64,000 nt of DNA from Hymenobacter sp. IS2118 (GCF_000715495.1 NZ_JNLX01000072.1:1-64000); one strand, 5' to 3'; shown: positions 30,993 to 42,937, counted from the stretch's first letter. The notes: generated by a model not told the origin, from the sequence alone. Translations and numbers: made by a program.

Positions 30993-31118
30993 GAGGCGTA
31001 GCGGCCCGGCCCCAGCTGCCGCCCCGGAAAGCGGAATTGCGCGGTGGCCGCAGCCACGCGGGCAGGTGCGACGTAGAAGGCGAAAACACTATTTCCTTCC
31101 ACTCAACCACTCCTTGCC

Positions 31119-32417
31119 ATGCACCGTCTCTTGTTTCTCTTGCTGCTGGTTTCGGCGGTCCTCACGGGGTCCGTGGCTGCGCAATCCGGCGGCGATGGGC
31201 TGCCGCCCCGGCCAAATCCCTTCAAATTTGTGAACGACCAGGCCGGTCTTATGGAGCCGGCCGACGCCAAAAAGCTGGAAAGCGGCCTGCGGCGCTATGC
31301 CGATAACACCGGCACCCAGATAGTGGTGGTAACCGTGCCCACCCTCGGCGGGCGCAGCGTGGCCGACTACGGCCGGGCCCTGGGCACGGCCTGGGGCGTG
31401 GGCCAGCGCGATAAAAACAACGGTGTGGTGGTGCTGCTCAGCGGCCAGGAGCGGCAGGTAACCATTCAGCCCGGCAGCGGGCTGGCTGCCACCATTACCC
31501 CGGCCGTAACCAGCCGCGTCATCGCCGAAATGACTCCCGGCTTCAAGCAGGGCAACTATTTCGCGGGGCTGCGCACCGGCCTCAACACCCTCATGGCCAC
31601 GGCTAACCCCGACTCGGCCCCGGCGGCGGCCCGGTCGGCTACCCCTTCTTCTACCGACGCGCTGGGGGCCGCCGCGGGCACTGATGCTGCCCGTACTGGC
31701 CTGTCGGAAACTGCTGAAACGCCGGTTGGCAGTGCTCCCTACGACCCCATGCGGTCGGCTCCTGTCGAGCCCGAATCGCCGGGGCTGGGCATGGGGACGC
31801 TGCTGCTCGGGGCGCTGGCGGTGGGTGGCGTACTGTGGTTTTTGGTGCGCATGTTCCGGCGCCGCAGTGCCGCCCCGGCTTCAGCCAACCCGGCGGGTTC
31901 ATTCAATAGCGGACCGGCCAATACTACCCCCGACTTTCTGGCTAACCGGCCCAACGGCCCCGCAGGCGGTGCTGGCCAGGGCAACTACGGCCGCGGCAAC
32001 AACAACAACAGCTCAAACCAGAGCGGTGGCATGGGCATGGGCGGCATTCTGGCCACCGGCGCGGCGGCGGCGGCGGGCGCTTACATCGGCAACCGCATGG
32101 CCTCGGGCCCGGACACGAGCGGCAACAGCCTGGGTAACGAAGGCCAAGCCGGTAGCCTGGGCGCTGGCACGGCGGCCGGCCTTGGCGGGGCTGCCCTGGG
32201 TGGCGCGGGCACGGGTGCCGCCAACGACTATTTCGCGTCGCGCGACGGTGGGGGGAGCGAGAATTCCGCCCCCGATTATTTCTCTGCGGAAGACACAACC
32301 GACAACTCGGGCGACTACTTCTCGGCCGATGACAACTCTTCCTACGACGACCCCAATTCGGGCGATTCCGGCGGGGGCGGCTTCGATGGCGACGACAACA
32401 ACAGCGGCTCCTGGTAG
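31119..32417 (+). CDS. TPM domain protein with Gly/Asn-rich C-terminus
   Basis: The 432-residue protein has a signal peptide (about 1-22) and a TPM domain (about 37-165) with FVNDQAGLMEPADAKKLESG, TQIVVVTVPTLGG and RDKNNGVVVLLSGQERQVTI. One membrane helix follows (about 227-247), then a low-complexity Gly/Ala/Asn region with an alanine-rich segment that may be a second helix. It ends in an acidic Ser/Asp/Gly tail. TPM domains (YgcG, Psb32, MOLO-1) may act as phosphatases or assembly factors at membranes. The gene stands alone; the tail composition would suit a surface-exposed or flexible region. Confidence 0.82.
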   Translation: MHRLLFLLLLVSAVLTGSVAAQSGGDGLPPRPNPFKFVNDQAGLMEPADAKKLESGLRRYADNTGTQIVVVTVPTLGGRSVADYGRALGTAWGVGQRDKNNGVVVLLSGQERQVTIQPGSGLAATITPAVTSRVIAEMTPGFKQGNYFAGLRTGLNTLMATANPDSAPAAARSATPSSTDALGAAAGTDAARTGLSETAETPVGSAPYDPMRSAPVEPESPGLGMGTLLLGALAVGGVLWFLVRMFRRRSAAPASANPAGSFNSGPANTTPDFLANRPNGPAGGAGQGNYGRGNNNNSSNQSGGMGMGGILATGAAAAAGAYIGNRMASGPDTSGNSLGNEGQAGSLGAGTAAGLGGAALGGAGTGAANDYFASRDGGGSENSAPDYFSAEDTTDNSGDYFSADDNSSYDDPNSGDSGGGGFDGDDNNSGSW

Positions 32418-32542
32418 GTTGTCGGCGATGCAATAAGGTGAAGGGCTGCGGTGCAAAATGCGTCGGAGCCCTTTTCTTTGTCCGGCCGGCGCTGGTGCCG
32501 TCTCCCGCATTTTTAACGTTCCCGCCAGGATGCCCAATCATT

Positions 32543-33103
32543 ATGTCAAGTAGCAATGCCGCCGGAATGGAGCTGCAAGCCGTGCCGGTGCTGGAAACCA
32601 GCCGCCTGCTCATGCGCGGCTACCACGTTGCCGATTTCGCCGACTACGCAGCTATGGGGCAGGACCCCAATTTTTACCGCTACCTTAGCCCCGGCCCCAT
32701 GCCCACCGAGGACTCGTGGAGCACAATGTTGCGCAGCATTGGGCATTGGACGCTGATGGGCTACGGCTTTTGGGCCATTGAGGAAAAAGCCAGTGGCCGC
32801 TTCATCGGGGCCATCGGGTACGTGAACCGCAAGCGCAACATCGAGCCGCCGATTGGCGACACGCCGGAAATTGGCTGGGTGCTGGCGCCTGCCGTGCACG
32901 GGCAGGGCTACGCCACCGAGGCGGTAGCGGCGGCCATTGCCTGGGGCGACGCGCACTTCGGCCACGCCCGCACCATGTGCATCATTCACCCCGACAACCA
33001 GCCGTCGCTGCGGTTGGCCCAGAAATTCGGCTACCGCGAATACGCCCGCACCACCTACCACGGCGGGCCCATCGTGATGCTGGAACGCGCCGGCCGGGAA
33101 TAG
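32543..33103 (+). CDS. GNAT family N-acetyltransferase (RimJ/RimL type)
   Basis: The 186-residue protein shows the GNAT acetyltransf_3 pattern: LETSRLLMRGYHVADFADYA, then YGFWAIEEKASGRFIGAIGY, then GWVLAPAVHGQGYATEAVAA and NQPSLRLAQKFGYRE. Substrate unknown. ATG 32543 or 32567 are both possible; residues before the second Met are not conserved-looking. It is 35 bp upstream of the HAD hydrolase gene, probably one transcript. Confidence 0.87.
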   Translation: MSSSNAAGMELQAVPVLETSRLLMRGYHVADFADYAAMGQDPNFYRYLSPGPMPTEDSWSTMLRSIGHWTLMGYGFWAIEEKASGRFIGAIGYVNRKRNIEPPIGDTPEIGWVLAPAVHGQGYATEAVAAAIAWGDAHFGHARTMCIIHPDNQPSLRLAQKFGYREYARTTYHGGPIVMLERAGRE

Positions 33104-33138
33104 TTACTTGGTTCACCAATAGCTTTCGCCAACTGCTT

Positions 33139-33777
33139 ATGTCTACCCGTTTTGACAGTGTGATTTTCGACCTCGACGGCACCCTCTGGGATGCGTCGGC
33201 AGCCATAACCCTGGCCTTTCAGACGGCCAGAAACAGCGTTGACTACATCGATAATGACGTGACCCTGGCCCAGGTGCAGGCCGTGACCGGCCAGCCCTAC
33301 GAAGTGGTGTACGAACGGCTGTTTCCCAACCTGCCCGCTGCCAGACGCGACGAGTACCGCGCCCTGTGCGCCGCGCAGGAGCTGAAAGCCGCTCAAGACC
33401 CCGGCGGCACCCTCTACCCCGGCCTGGAAACCACCCTGGCTTACCTGCGCAACCGCGGCTACCGGTTGTTCATTGTCAGTAATTGCCAATTGGGTTACGT
33501 GGAGGCGTTTTTTGAGAACAGCCAACTGGCTTCGTACTTCGAAGGCCACCAGTGCTTTGGTACCAAAAAGCTGCCCAAGTCCGAGAATATTCGCGAGGTA
33601 GTGGCGCAGTTTGGTCTGCAAGCGCCCGTGTACGTGGGCGACACTCCCGGCGACCTGGCCGCCAGCCGGGCCGCGGGCGTCCCCTTCATTTTTGCCACCT
33701 ACGGCTTTGGCCAGCTCAAGGCGGCCGAAGCGCCGGTGCGTATCGCCCAGCTCAGCGACTTGCAGGCTATGCTGTGA
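33139..33777 (+). CDS. HAD family hydrolase (phosphoglycolate phosphatase-like)
   Basis: The 212-residue protein has all HAD motifs. Motif I is VIFDLDGTLWD with the nucleophile Asp, motif II is LFIVSNCQ, motif III the Lys in GTKKLPKSENI and motif IV VYVGDTPGDLAASRAAGVP. An alpha-helical cap lies between motifs I and II. It hydrolyses a small phosphate ester; phosphoglycolate or a nucleotide is typical for this type. ATG 33139 is chosen for its position just before motif I. It follows the GNAT gene closely. Confidence 0.88.
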   Translation: MSTRFDSVIFDLDGTLWDASAAITLAFQTARNSVDYIDNDVTLAQVQAVTGQPYEVVYERLFPNLPAARRDEYRALCAAQELKAAQDPGGTLYPGLETTLAYLRNRGYRLFIVSNCQLGYVEAFFENSQLASYFEGHQCFGTKKLPKSENIREVVAQFGLQAPVYVGDTPGDLAASRAAGVPFIFATYGFGQLKAAEAPVRIAQLSDLQAML

Positions 33778-33863
33778 GCGAAGACCCGTTTGTTGTCAGT
33801 TGTCAGTGTTAACGAACAACAAACAACTGAAAAATAACAACTTATTTGCTTATTTAGTACTGC

Positions 33864-35525
33864 TTATCGTTGGCTCTCCAGGGTTTGCATGGGTGTGGCC
33901 AGCTCCACGTTGGAGGTGTTGGGGAAGGCCAGGAAATGAGTGACGCGCGGCGCCTCCGGCCCGCGGTGAAACTGGCGTACCTGGGCTTCCACGGCCAGGT
34001 CTTCGCGGGTGAAGCGGTGGTGCTGGCGCTGGTGCTCGCCCCACGTAGCCACGTAAAAAAACTCGGTGATTTGCGTGGGGCGGGCTACATCGGAAAACAC
34101 GCCGGCCCGCAGGGCGCCATCGCGCAGCCGCAGCCGCTTGAGCTGCTCGGCCGCCGCCCGGAAGGCGGGCCAGTCGGCCGGCTCCACCTGGTATTCTATC
34201 ATCACCACCACCGGGCCGTCGTCGGGGTCGATGTGGTTGTCGGCATCGGGGTCGGGCCAGTGTTCGGCGGGGTTCAGGTCGAGGTTTTCGGCCGGGCGCA
34301 TGGGGAAGGGCACGGCCAGCAGGGCGCTGAGCAGCATCCAGCCGCCGGCGGCCAGCAGCGCAATTTCCAGCGTGGAGTGGTCGGCCAGCTGGCCCCAGAC
34401 CAGGCTGCCCACCGACATGCCCGCCTGAAACACCAGCATGTACACGCTAATTACGCGGGCCTGCACCCATTTGGGCACGCTCAGCTGCACGGTGGTGCTG
34501 AAACTGGTCATCACCATCAACCAGGCGATGCCGGAGCAGAACATCACGGCGTAGAGCAGGTAGATGTACGTGACGAGGGCCAGGGCCACGTTGGTACCCG
34601 CAAACACGAGCACGCCCAGCAGCACCCGGTGGTTGAAATTGAGGCGGTTGCCCGCCCGGCCCATCAGGAAAGCACCCGTTACGGCGCCCGCGCCCAGCCA
34701 CGACAGCATGACGCCGTAGTGCCCCGAGCTCAGATTCAGCTTGCGGGCGATGACCACCGACAGCAGCCCCCACATGGCCGCCGTGCCAAACGAGAAGGCG
34801 AACGTGCGCACCAGCACTCCGTAAATGGCCGGCGAATACTGCACGTAGCGCAGCCCGGCCCGCAGCGCACCCATAAAATTCTCGGTCGGGCCGCTGGTAA
34901 CGGTGGCTTCGCGCTTCCAGAAATACACCACCATCCAGGTGCCCAGAAACGAAATGCCATTCAGCAAAAACACCCAGCCCGACGAATAATACGCAATAAT
35001 GGCCCCGCCAATGGCCGGCCCGATGGCCCGCGCAATGTTGTTGCTCACGCCGTTGAGGGTGATGGCGAAGGGCAGGGCCGTGCGGGGCACCAGCTCCACG
35101 GTCACGGTTTGCCAGATGGGGGCGTTCAGGGCCGCGCCCATGCCCAGCAGAAACGTGAAGCCCAGCACGCCCAGCGCCGAAATGCCGCCCGTGAGCGTGA
35201 ACACCCCCAGCACCGTGGCCACCACCGCCATAAATGCCTGGGTGAAGAGCAGCAGCTTGCGGCGGTCAATCAGGTCGGCCATGGCCCCGGCCGGCATGCT
35301 CAGCAGGAAGGCCGGCAGGCTGGTGGCGGCCTGCATCAGGGCCACCAGCAAAACCGAGGTGGTGAGGGTGGTGACGAGCCACACGCCGGCCACGTTTTGC
35401 ATCCAGGTGCCCACGTTCGACACCAGGCCCGCAATCCAGACGGCGCGGAACACCGCGTACATAAACGGCGTCAGCAGCGTGGGTTTGGGGGCAGCAGCAG
35501 CAGCAGAAACGGCGGAATCAGTCAT
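33864..35525 (-). CDS. MFS transporter (MFS_3/EntS type) with C-terminal ferredoxin-like domain
   Basis: The protein of about 553 residues starts with 12 membrane segments of the enterobactin-exporter-like MFS family. It includes the loop-2 motif GAMADLIDRRKLLL and SNVGTWMQNVAGVWLVT near the N-terminus. The soluble tail (about 440-545: VVVMIEYQVEPADWPAFRAA and onward to VTHFLAF) is the dimeric alpha/beta-barrel-type extension of this subgroup. It probably exports a small molecule; the substrate is unknown. Met at 35525 is used; Met at 35537 adds four residues. A LacI-type gene lies 108 bp upstream on the same strand. Confidence 0.87.
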   Translation of the reverse strand: MTDSAVSAAAAAPKPTLLTPFMYAVFRAVWIAGLVSNVGTWMQNVAGVWLVTTLTTSVLLVALMQAATSLPAFLLSMPAGAMADLIDRRKLLLFTQAFMAVVATVLGVFTLTGGISALGVLGFTFLLGMGAALNAPIWQTVTVELVPRTALPFAITLNGVSNNIARAIGPAIGGAIIAYYSSGWVFLLNGISFLGTWMVVYFWKREATVTSGPTENFMGALRAGLRYVQYSPAIYGVLVRTFAFSFGTAAMWGLLSVVIARKLNLSSGHYGVMLSWLGAGAVTGAFLMGRAGNRLNFNHRVLLGVLVFAGTNVALALVTYIYLLYAVMFCSGIAWLMVMTSFSTTVQLSVPKWVQARVISVYMLVFQAGMSVGSLVWGQLADHSTLEIALLAAGGWMLLSALLAVPFPMRPAENLDLNPAEHWPDPDADNHIDPDDGPVVVMIEYQVEPADWPAFRAAAEQLKRLRLRDGALRAGVFSDVARPTQITEFFYVATWGEHQRQHHRFTREDLAVEAQVRQFHRGPEAPRVTHFLAFPNTSNVELATPMQTLESQR

Positions 35526-35633
35526 CAAAAAGCACAAAAACCTACCGTGCTAAACCAGCAAGCGGGGCAAATGGCTTTCTACGGATTTTAGGTAGTGAGC
35601 AGTGAAGGCACTTTCCTGCTCACTGATTCCCAC

Positions 35634-36668
35634 CTACCGCCGCTGCGACGACTCACGTATCAGGAGCTTGGGTTTGAGCACGATGGGCTTGGGCGGGCCC
35701 TGGCTTTTGGGGCCACTTTTCAGCATCTTTTGCAGCAGCTGCACGGCGGCTTTACCCATTTGCTCCGAGCGCTGGTCCACGGTGCTGAGCATGGGTTCGG
35801 TGAGGGAGGTGAACATCTCGTTGCTGAAGCCCACGATGGCCACATCCTGCGGCACGCGCAGGCGGTGCGCCTTCACCACCTGCAGGGCTCCCACGGCCGA
35901 GAGGTCGTTGGACGAAAACACGCCGTCGGGGCGCTGGCGCAGCTTGAGGAGCTGGCGCATGGCGTGGGCGCCGTTCTTCTGGTTGAGCTCGAAAAAGGCC
36001 ATCAGGTCGTCGTCGATGGGCAGGCCGTGGGCGGTGAGGGCGTCGAGGTAGGCCTGGTGGCGGTACTTGTTAATGTTGAGGTGCAACGGCCCACTGAAGT
36101 GGGCAATGCGCGTGCAGCCCTGCTCGATGAGGTGCGACACCACCTGGTAAGCGCCCTGGTAGTCGTCGAACACCACCGAGCTCACGTTGCTGCCCTGGAA
36201 ATCCTCCATCACCCGGTCGAAGAACACGAGCGGAATGTTCTGCTGGCGCACGTCTTCGAAGTGGCGGAAGTTATCGGTCGTATTGGCCACCGACACCAAA
36301 ATGCCTTCCACCTGGGCATTGAGGAGCAGGTCGATGTTGAGCTGCTCCTGGCGCACGTCCTCATTCGACTGGCAAATCATCACGTTGAAGCCCAGCTTGG
36401 CGGCTTCGGTGGCAATGCCGTGCACCACCTTCGGAAAAAAATCGCCGGTGATGTGCGGCACCAGAATCCCCACCGTGTTGCTGCGGCCCCGGCGCAGGCC
36501 AGCGGCCAGCTGGTTGGGCTTGTAGTGCAGCTCGTCGGCCAGCTGGCGCACCCGCAGCTTGGTGGCTTCGCTCACGTCGTCGTGGTTGCTGAGGGCCCGC
36601 GAAATAGTAGAAGGCGAGAGGCCCAGCGTCTTGGCCAAGTCGGTGATGGAAGCGCGTCGGTTGGCCAT
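35634..36668 (-). CDS. LacI family transcriptional regulator
   Basis: The 344-residue protein has the LacI helix-turn-helix and hinge (ASITDLAKTLGLSPSTISRA, then LSNHDDVSEATK). The periplasmic-binding-protein-like core follows: VGILVPHITGDFFPKVVHGI, IPLVFFDRV, PDGVFSSNDLSAVGAL, VAIVGFSNEMF. LacI proteins usually bind a sugar or nucleoside. The neighbouring genes (MFS exporter, pentapeptide protein) do not reveal the ligand. ATG 36668 gives the standard start; the longer frame upstream is not conserved-looking. Confidence 0.92.
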   Translation of the reverse strand: MANRRASITDLAKTLGLSPSTISRALSNHDDVSEATKLRVRQLADELHYKPNQLAAGLRRGRSNTVGILVPHITGDFFPKVVHGIATEAAKLGFNVMICQSNEDVRQEQLNIDLLLNAQVEGILVSVANTTDNFRHFEDVRQQNIPLVFFDRVMEDFQGSNVSSVVFDDYQGAYQVVSHLIEQGCTRIAHFSGPLHLNINKYRHQAYLDALTAHGLPIDDDLMAFFELNQKNGAHAMRQLLKLRQRPDGVFSSNDLSAVGALQVVKAHRLRVPQDVAIVGFSNEMFTSLTEPMLSTVDQRSEQMGKAAVQLLQKMLKSGPKSQGPPKPIVLKPKLLIRESSQRR

Positions 36669-36963
36669 CGGGTGGGTTTTAGCGAAGTGAATAAATGCCC
36701 GCACCCCGGCAATAAGCCAGTTGCGACAAGCCTCAGCCCTGCCGGAAAAAGAGCGGGCCCGGCCCAATCGGGGCTCCGGCCCGGCAGGCTAACTTTATAA
36801 CCGAAAGCCGGCCGACCTGCTTTTTCGCGCGGCTGCGCTTTTGGCAATAGACGGAAATTCTACCGCAATCTAACAGCCGCCGGGGATTACGAGGCGCGCA
36901 AAAACGAAAAGCCGGCCGCTCCCGACCACGCCCCCGCAACGCCGCCCGCAACAGAAGCGGGGC

Positions 36964-37569
36964 TTATTCCACTACCAGCCCGTATTTGGCTACCACGCCC
37001 AGCAGGCCGGGCAGGCTGAAGCGGGCGGTGCGCAGCGGGTTGCTTTCGGGGTCGATGGTAAAGCCGGTGGCGGTGGTGAAATCGGCGCCCGCCAGCTGGG
37101 TTTTCTGAAAAACGGCCCCGGCCAGCGAACACGCCTCAAAGACGGATTCTGACAGGTTGGCATCGGCAAAATCGGCCTCGTCCAGTGCGCAATGCACGAA
37201 GCGGGTGGCCGGCATGTGGCGGCCCGCAAACGAGGCGTAGCGGAGCTGGCAATGGTCGAAATGCACCCCGAACAGCATGTCGCGGCAGGCCGTGAACTGC
37301 AGGCCCAGGAGCTTGCATTCGGCGAAAGCCACGTTTTGCAACGCCGTGCCCGCCAGCCGTACCCCGGCCAGGTTGCAGCGCTCAAACCGGCAGTCGGCGA
37401 AACGCTTGTGGCTCAGGTCGGCCCCGGTAAAATCGCAGTTGATGAAGTGGTACTCCTCAAATTCGGGCTGGCCGGCGAGGTGCCGCGCCTCCCAGCCGGT
37501 CACCACCTGGTTTTCGGGGAAATAGTCGGGCTTGCGGGCAGTGGAAAGCGGTTTGCGGCGTGGTTTCAT
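36964..37569 (-). CDS. pentapeptide repeat protein
   Basis: The 201-residue protein is built of A(D/N)LxX-like five-residue repeats forming a right-handed quadrilateral beta-helix. Examples are CDFTGADLSHKRFADCRFER, CNLAGVRLAGTALQNV, ALDEADFADANLSESVFEAC and AVFQKTQLAGADFTTATGF. The size is close to that of Qnr-type DNA-gyrase-protecting proteins (about 215), but the repeat regularity is lower and gyrase protection cannot be claimed. Cytoplasmic, no signal peptide. Confidence 0.88.
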   Translation of the reverse strand: MKPRRKPLSTARKPDYFPENQVVTGWEARHLAGQPEFEEYHFINCDFTGADLSHKRFADCRFERCNLAGVRLAGTALQNVAFAECKLLGLQFTACRDMLFGVHFDHCQLRYASFAGRHMPATRFVHCALDEADFADANLSESVFEACSLAGAVFQKTQLAGADFTTATGFTIDPESNPLRTARFSLPGLLGVVAKYGLVVE

Positions 37570-37615
37570 AGCGCTAGTTGTCTTTGGTAGAGGTAGCCTG
37601 AGGCCTTCCCCGCGG

Positions 37616-39682
<2,067 letters not shown>

Positions 39683-39849
39683 CAAATTTAAAATTCGGGA
39701 CGAAGAAAACAGGGCTACGAAGGTACCGGAATTTGGCCCGCTGGCTCCCGGCATCGGGTTGGGCGGGTGCCGGGCTGAACTTTCGCAGGGCTAGCGGATT
39801 GTTAGCGCATCGTACCGGTTTTTCGGTTCGATTTCGTAATAGCTTCCTC

Positions 39850-40701
39850 ATGCGCACCATCAAGCAGCAGCACCGCGCCGTGAGCGCGCCCATTGCCGAC
39901 CTCACTACCTATCGGGCTTTGCCCACGCAGTCCATTGAGTACGTGGACCCGTTTCTGTTTCTCAACCACCACGGGCCGCAGGTGTACCGGCCCCACAACA
40001 ACGGCCTGCCCTTCGGCCCGCACCCGCACCGGGGCTTCGAAACCGTGACCTTTATTCTGGCAGGCGACATCCTGCACAAGGACAGCAGCGGCCACGAAAG
40101 CGTGATTGAAGCCGGCGGCATTCAGTGGATGACGGCCGGCAGCGGCCTGATTCATGCCGAGGTTTCATCGGATAATTTCAAGAAAACCGGCGGGCCGCTG
40201 GAAATCCTGCAGCTGTGGGTGAACCTGCCCGCCAAAGACAAGATGACGGCCCCGCGCTATATCGGCCTGCAGCGCGACGAAATTCCAACCGTGGCCCTCG
40301 ATGGCGGCGTGCGCATCCACGCCGTGTCGGGCGAGTGGGCGGGCACGACGGGCGCCGTGCAGCCGCTGGCCGACGTGCAGCTGGCCTGGCTGGAGCTGCC
40401 GGCCGGCAGCCGCGCCGTGCTGCCCGTGGCGGCCGAGCGCAGCATCTTCCTCTACACCGTGCGCGGCGCCCTGCGCGTGAACGGCACCGAAACCCAGGCC
40501 CTGCAGCTCGTCGAATTCAACCACGACGGCGACGCGCTGACCCTGGAAGCCAGCACCGACGCCGTGGTGCTGCTGGGCCACGCCCGGCCGTTTGGCGAGC
40601 CCGTGGTGAGCGGTGGTCCGTTTGTGATGAACACCGAGGCCGAAATTCAGCAGGCTTACGCCGACTACCGAAGCGGGGCGTTTGGCACCTGGAAAGGCTA
40701 G
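39850..40701 (+). CDS. pirin family protein
   Basis: The 283-residue protein has two cupin domains of the pirin family. The metal-binding HPHRGFETVTFILAGDILHK and a downstream GLIHAEV carry the His/Glu ligands (two His of HPHRG, then H and E). It ends with GEPVVSGGPFVMNT and IQQAYADYRSG, typical of pirins. Members include quercetinases and redox-responsive regulators; the exact role is unknown. ATG 39850 matches the family start. Confidence 0.9.
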   Translation: MRTIKQQHRAVSAPIADLTTYRALPTQSIEYVDPFLFLNHHGPQVYRPHNNGLPFGPHPHRGFETVTFILAGDILHKDSSGHESVIEAGGIQWMTAGSGLIHAEVSSDNFKKTGGPLEILQLWVNLPAKDKMTAPRYIGLQRDEIPTVALDGGVRIHAVSGEWAGTTGAVQPLADVQLAWLELPAGSRAVLPVAAERSIFLYTVRGALRVNGTETQALQLVEFNHDGDALTLEASTDAVVLLGHARPFGEPVVSGGPFVMNTEAEIQQAYADYRSGAFGTWKG

Positions 40702-40811
40702 TGCTGAAAAAAAGTTGCCCAAAAATTAACCTCTGCCGTAGCTTCTGAGTTGTGGGCTGTGCACCTGTGCCGGTACGGGACAGTGGCTTTACCTGAGTTT
40801 GTGATTTTTTG

Positions 40812-41225
40812 ATGCCGCAGCCCAACCGCTCCCTTTATTTTGAAAACGCTACCGGCCGTATTTGGGAAGAGCCCGCGCAATATCTGCGAATAGAATACTA
40901 CCCTGGTGCCCGCGAAAATGCTCCTTTTCGGGCTTTGCTTACGCACCTGGCGCAGGCGTTGGTGCGGCGGCAGTGGGATAAAATACTGGTTGACCAGCGC
41001 GAAATGGCGCCCTACAGCCCCACCGAGCAAGACTGGATGACCAACGAATGGCTGCCCCGCGCCGTGCGCGAAAGTGGCTACCGCTACGGCGCCGTGCTGG
41101 TGGCCAACGACGTATTTGCCCGCCTGGCCATGAACCAGTTGATGATGGCCACCCGCACCCTGGCCCACACCTACCGCGCCTTCGAAGCCGAAGACGCGGC
41201 CGTGGTGTGGCTGGTGCAGCAGTAG
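40812..41225 (+). CDS. STAS/SpoIIAA-like small protein, member of a three-copy family
   Basis: The 137-residue protein shares a layout with the proteins at 53619-54050 and 55544-55951. All have an N-terminal strand pair with an aromatic/acid pattern (YLRIEYY), a central Asp-x-Arg motif (ILVDQREM), then DWMTNEWLPRAV and a terminal FEAEDAAVVWL. The alternating strand/helix order and size suggest a STAS/SpoIIAA-like fold, but I cannot confirm a named family. Soluble, no signal peptide. The shared C-terminal F-x(2-3)-E-x(2)-A-x(3)-W-L is the best family mark. Confidence 0.65.
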   Translation: MPQPNRSLYFENATGRIWEEPAQYLRIEYYPGARENAPFRALLTHLAQALVRRQWDKILVDQREMAPYSPTEQDWMTNEWLPRAVRESGYRYGAVLVANDVFARLAMNQLMMATRTLAHTYRAFEAEDAAVVWLVQQ

Positions 41226-41313
41226 CATTGCCTCCAACCTCACGCGCAACATATTCGCAGCGGGCACCGTTGGCAGGAGCATTGATTTTGAATCAATTTG
41301 CACCTCTTTTAAT

Positions 41314-41664
41314 ATGCTGAAAACGCTGACTTTCGCCCTTCTGTTGGCAAGTGCCGCACCCGCCTTCGCCCAAACAGCTCCTGTGGCCTCCGCAGTTGCC
41401 AAAGCGCCCCAGTACGAGCATTGCATAATGGTGCTTATGAGTGCGTATTACGGCGGTTCGAACATTATCCTGGAGTTTGGGCAGGACGCAAAAGGCGCGC
41501 CTGCGAATCCCGAGCTAATTCAAGCCGATGTAGCCATTCGCAAGCTGCGCTCGGTAGTCTTGGCCCTCAATTATATGAGCAGCCAGGGCTGGGAATGCAT
41601 CAGCGTGAACACGCTCGCCGGGGATGGTGGAGATACCGGCTATCTGCTGCGGCGCGCCAAATAA
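41314..41664 (+). CDS. secreted hypothetical protein
   Basis: The 116-residue protein has a clear signal peptide (about 1-19, AAPAFA-Q). A short domain follows with IMVLMSAYYGGSNIILEFGQ, IRKLRSVVLALNYMSSQGWE and CISVNTLAGDGGDTGYLLR. The SSQGWECISV pattern resembles small DUF4177-like periplasmic proteins, but the match is weak. Function unknown. Confidence 0.65.
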   Translation: MLKTLTFALLLASAAPAFAQTAPVASAVAKAPQYEHCIMVLMSAYYGGSNIILEFGQDAKGAPANPELIQADVAIRKLRSVVLALNYMSSQGWECISVNTLAGDGGDTGYLLRRAK

Positions 41665-41676
41665 ACCGGGCCGCGC

Positions 41677-42906
41677 CTAGCTCACCTTTTCGGTGGCCAA
41701 TACGTCTTCCTGCCCAGCCAGCAGGTCCTCAAACGTCTGGCGGCGGCGAATGAGGCGCAGCTCGCCGCTCTCGTCCAGCAGCACTTCGGCCGGGCGGGTG
41801 CGGGAGTTGAAGCTGCTGCTCATTTCGAAGCCGTAGGCGCCGGCATTGTGGAAGGCCAGCAGGTCGTTTTCGCGGATGTCGGGCAGCAGCCGGTCCCAGG
41901 CAAAGGTGTCGGTTTCGCAGATGTTGCCCACCACGGTGTAGAGCCGCCCCGTGCCCTTGGGGTTGGTCAGGTTGCTGATGTGGTGGTAGCTGTCGTAGAA
42001 CATGGGCCGGATGAGGTGGTTGAAGCCCGAATTGACGCCCGCGAACACCGTGGCGGTGGTTTGCTTCACCACGGCCACGCTCACCAGCAGGTAGCCGGCC
42101 TCGCTCACCAGGTACTTGCCGGGCTCGAACCAGCACTCCAGCGGCCGGCCGTATTCCTGCTCGAAGGTTTTGAAGGCCGCCGCCACCTGCACGCCCAGGG
42201 CGTCCACGTCGGTTTCGGCATCGCCGGGCTTGTAGGGTACTTTAAAGCCCGAGCCCAGGTCCAGAAAATCCAGCTCGGGGAAGCGGCCGGCGGCGTCGAA
42301 CAGGATTTCGAGGGCGCGCATAAACACGCCCACGTCCTTGATTTCGGAGCCGGTGTGCATGTGCAGGCCCTTCACGTGCAGGCCGGTGCCCTTCACCACG
42401 CGCTCGAGGTGGCGCAGCTGGTGAATGCTGATGCCAAACTTGCTGTCGATGTGGCCGGTTTGAATCTTGTAGTTGCCGCCCGCCTCAATGTGCGGGTTCA
42501 GGCGCACGCACACCGGGTAGGAGCCGCCAAACGTGGCCCCAAACCGCTCCAGCAGCGAGATGTTGTCGATGTTGAGGTTCACGCCCAGCTCCTTGGCTTC
42601 CACCAATTCCTCAAACGTCACGCTGTTGGGTGTAAACAGGATGTCGCCGGGCGCAAACCCCACGTGCAGCCCCAGCCGCACCTCGTTGATGCTCACGCAG
42701 TCGAGTCCCGAGCCCAGGCCGTGAATGTGGCGCAGGATGCTCACGTTGCTCAGCGCCTTGCAGGCGTAGAAAAACCGCGTTTTATGTCCCGAAAAAGCTT
42801 TTACAAGTTTTTCGTACTGACCGGTGATGGTCGCAGAATTATACACGTAAAGGGGGGTGCCGAACTGGTCGGCAGCAGCGCGCAGCGCATCGTTAATACC
42901 AGACAT
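41677..42906 (-). CDS. lysA: diaminopimelate decarboxylase
   Basis: The 409-residue fold-type III PLP enzyme converts meso-diaminopimelate to lysine, the last step of lysine synthesis. The PLP lysine is K50 in FYACKALSN. GSGFKVPY, WFEPGKYLVSEAGYL, GNICETDTFAWDR and HNAGAYGFEMSSSFN are diagnostic; the Cys-Glu-Thr-Asp segment contributes the active-site Cys. A TACTTTTG box (42919-42912) ends only 5 bp before the ATG, so the mRNA could be leaderless or nearly so. Divergent from the DinB gene. Confidence 0.95.
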   Translation of the reverse strand: MSGINDALRAAADQFGTPLYVYNSATITGQYEKLVKAFSGHKTRFFYACKALSNVSILRHIHGLGSGLDCVSINEVRLGLHVGFAPGDILFTPNSVTFEELVEAKELGVNLNIDNISLLERFGATFGGSYPVCVRLNPHIEAGGNYKIQTGHIDSKFGISIHQLRHLERVVKGTGLHVKGLHMHTGSEIKDVGVFMRALEILFDAAGRFPELDFLDLGSGFKVPYKPGDAETDVDALGVQVAAAFKTFEQEYGRPLECWFEPGKYLVSEAGYLLVSVAVVKQTTATVFAGVNSGFNHLIRPMFYDSYHHISNLTNPKGTGRLYTVVGNICETDTFAWDRLLPDIRENDLLAFHNAGAYGFEMSSSFNSRTRPAEVLLDESGELRLIRRRQTFEDLLAGQEDVLATEKVS

Positions 42907-42937
42907 AAGTACAAAAGTAAGGCCCCGCCGCGGGGCC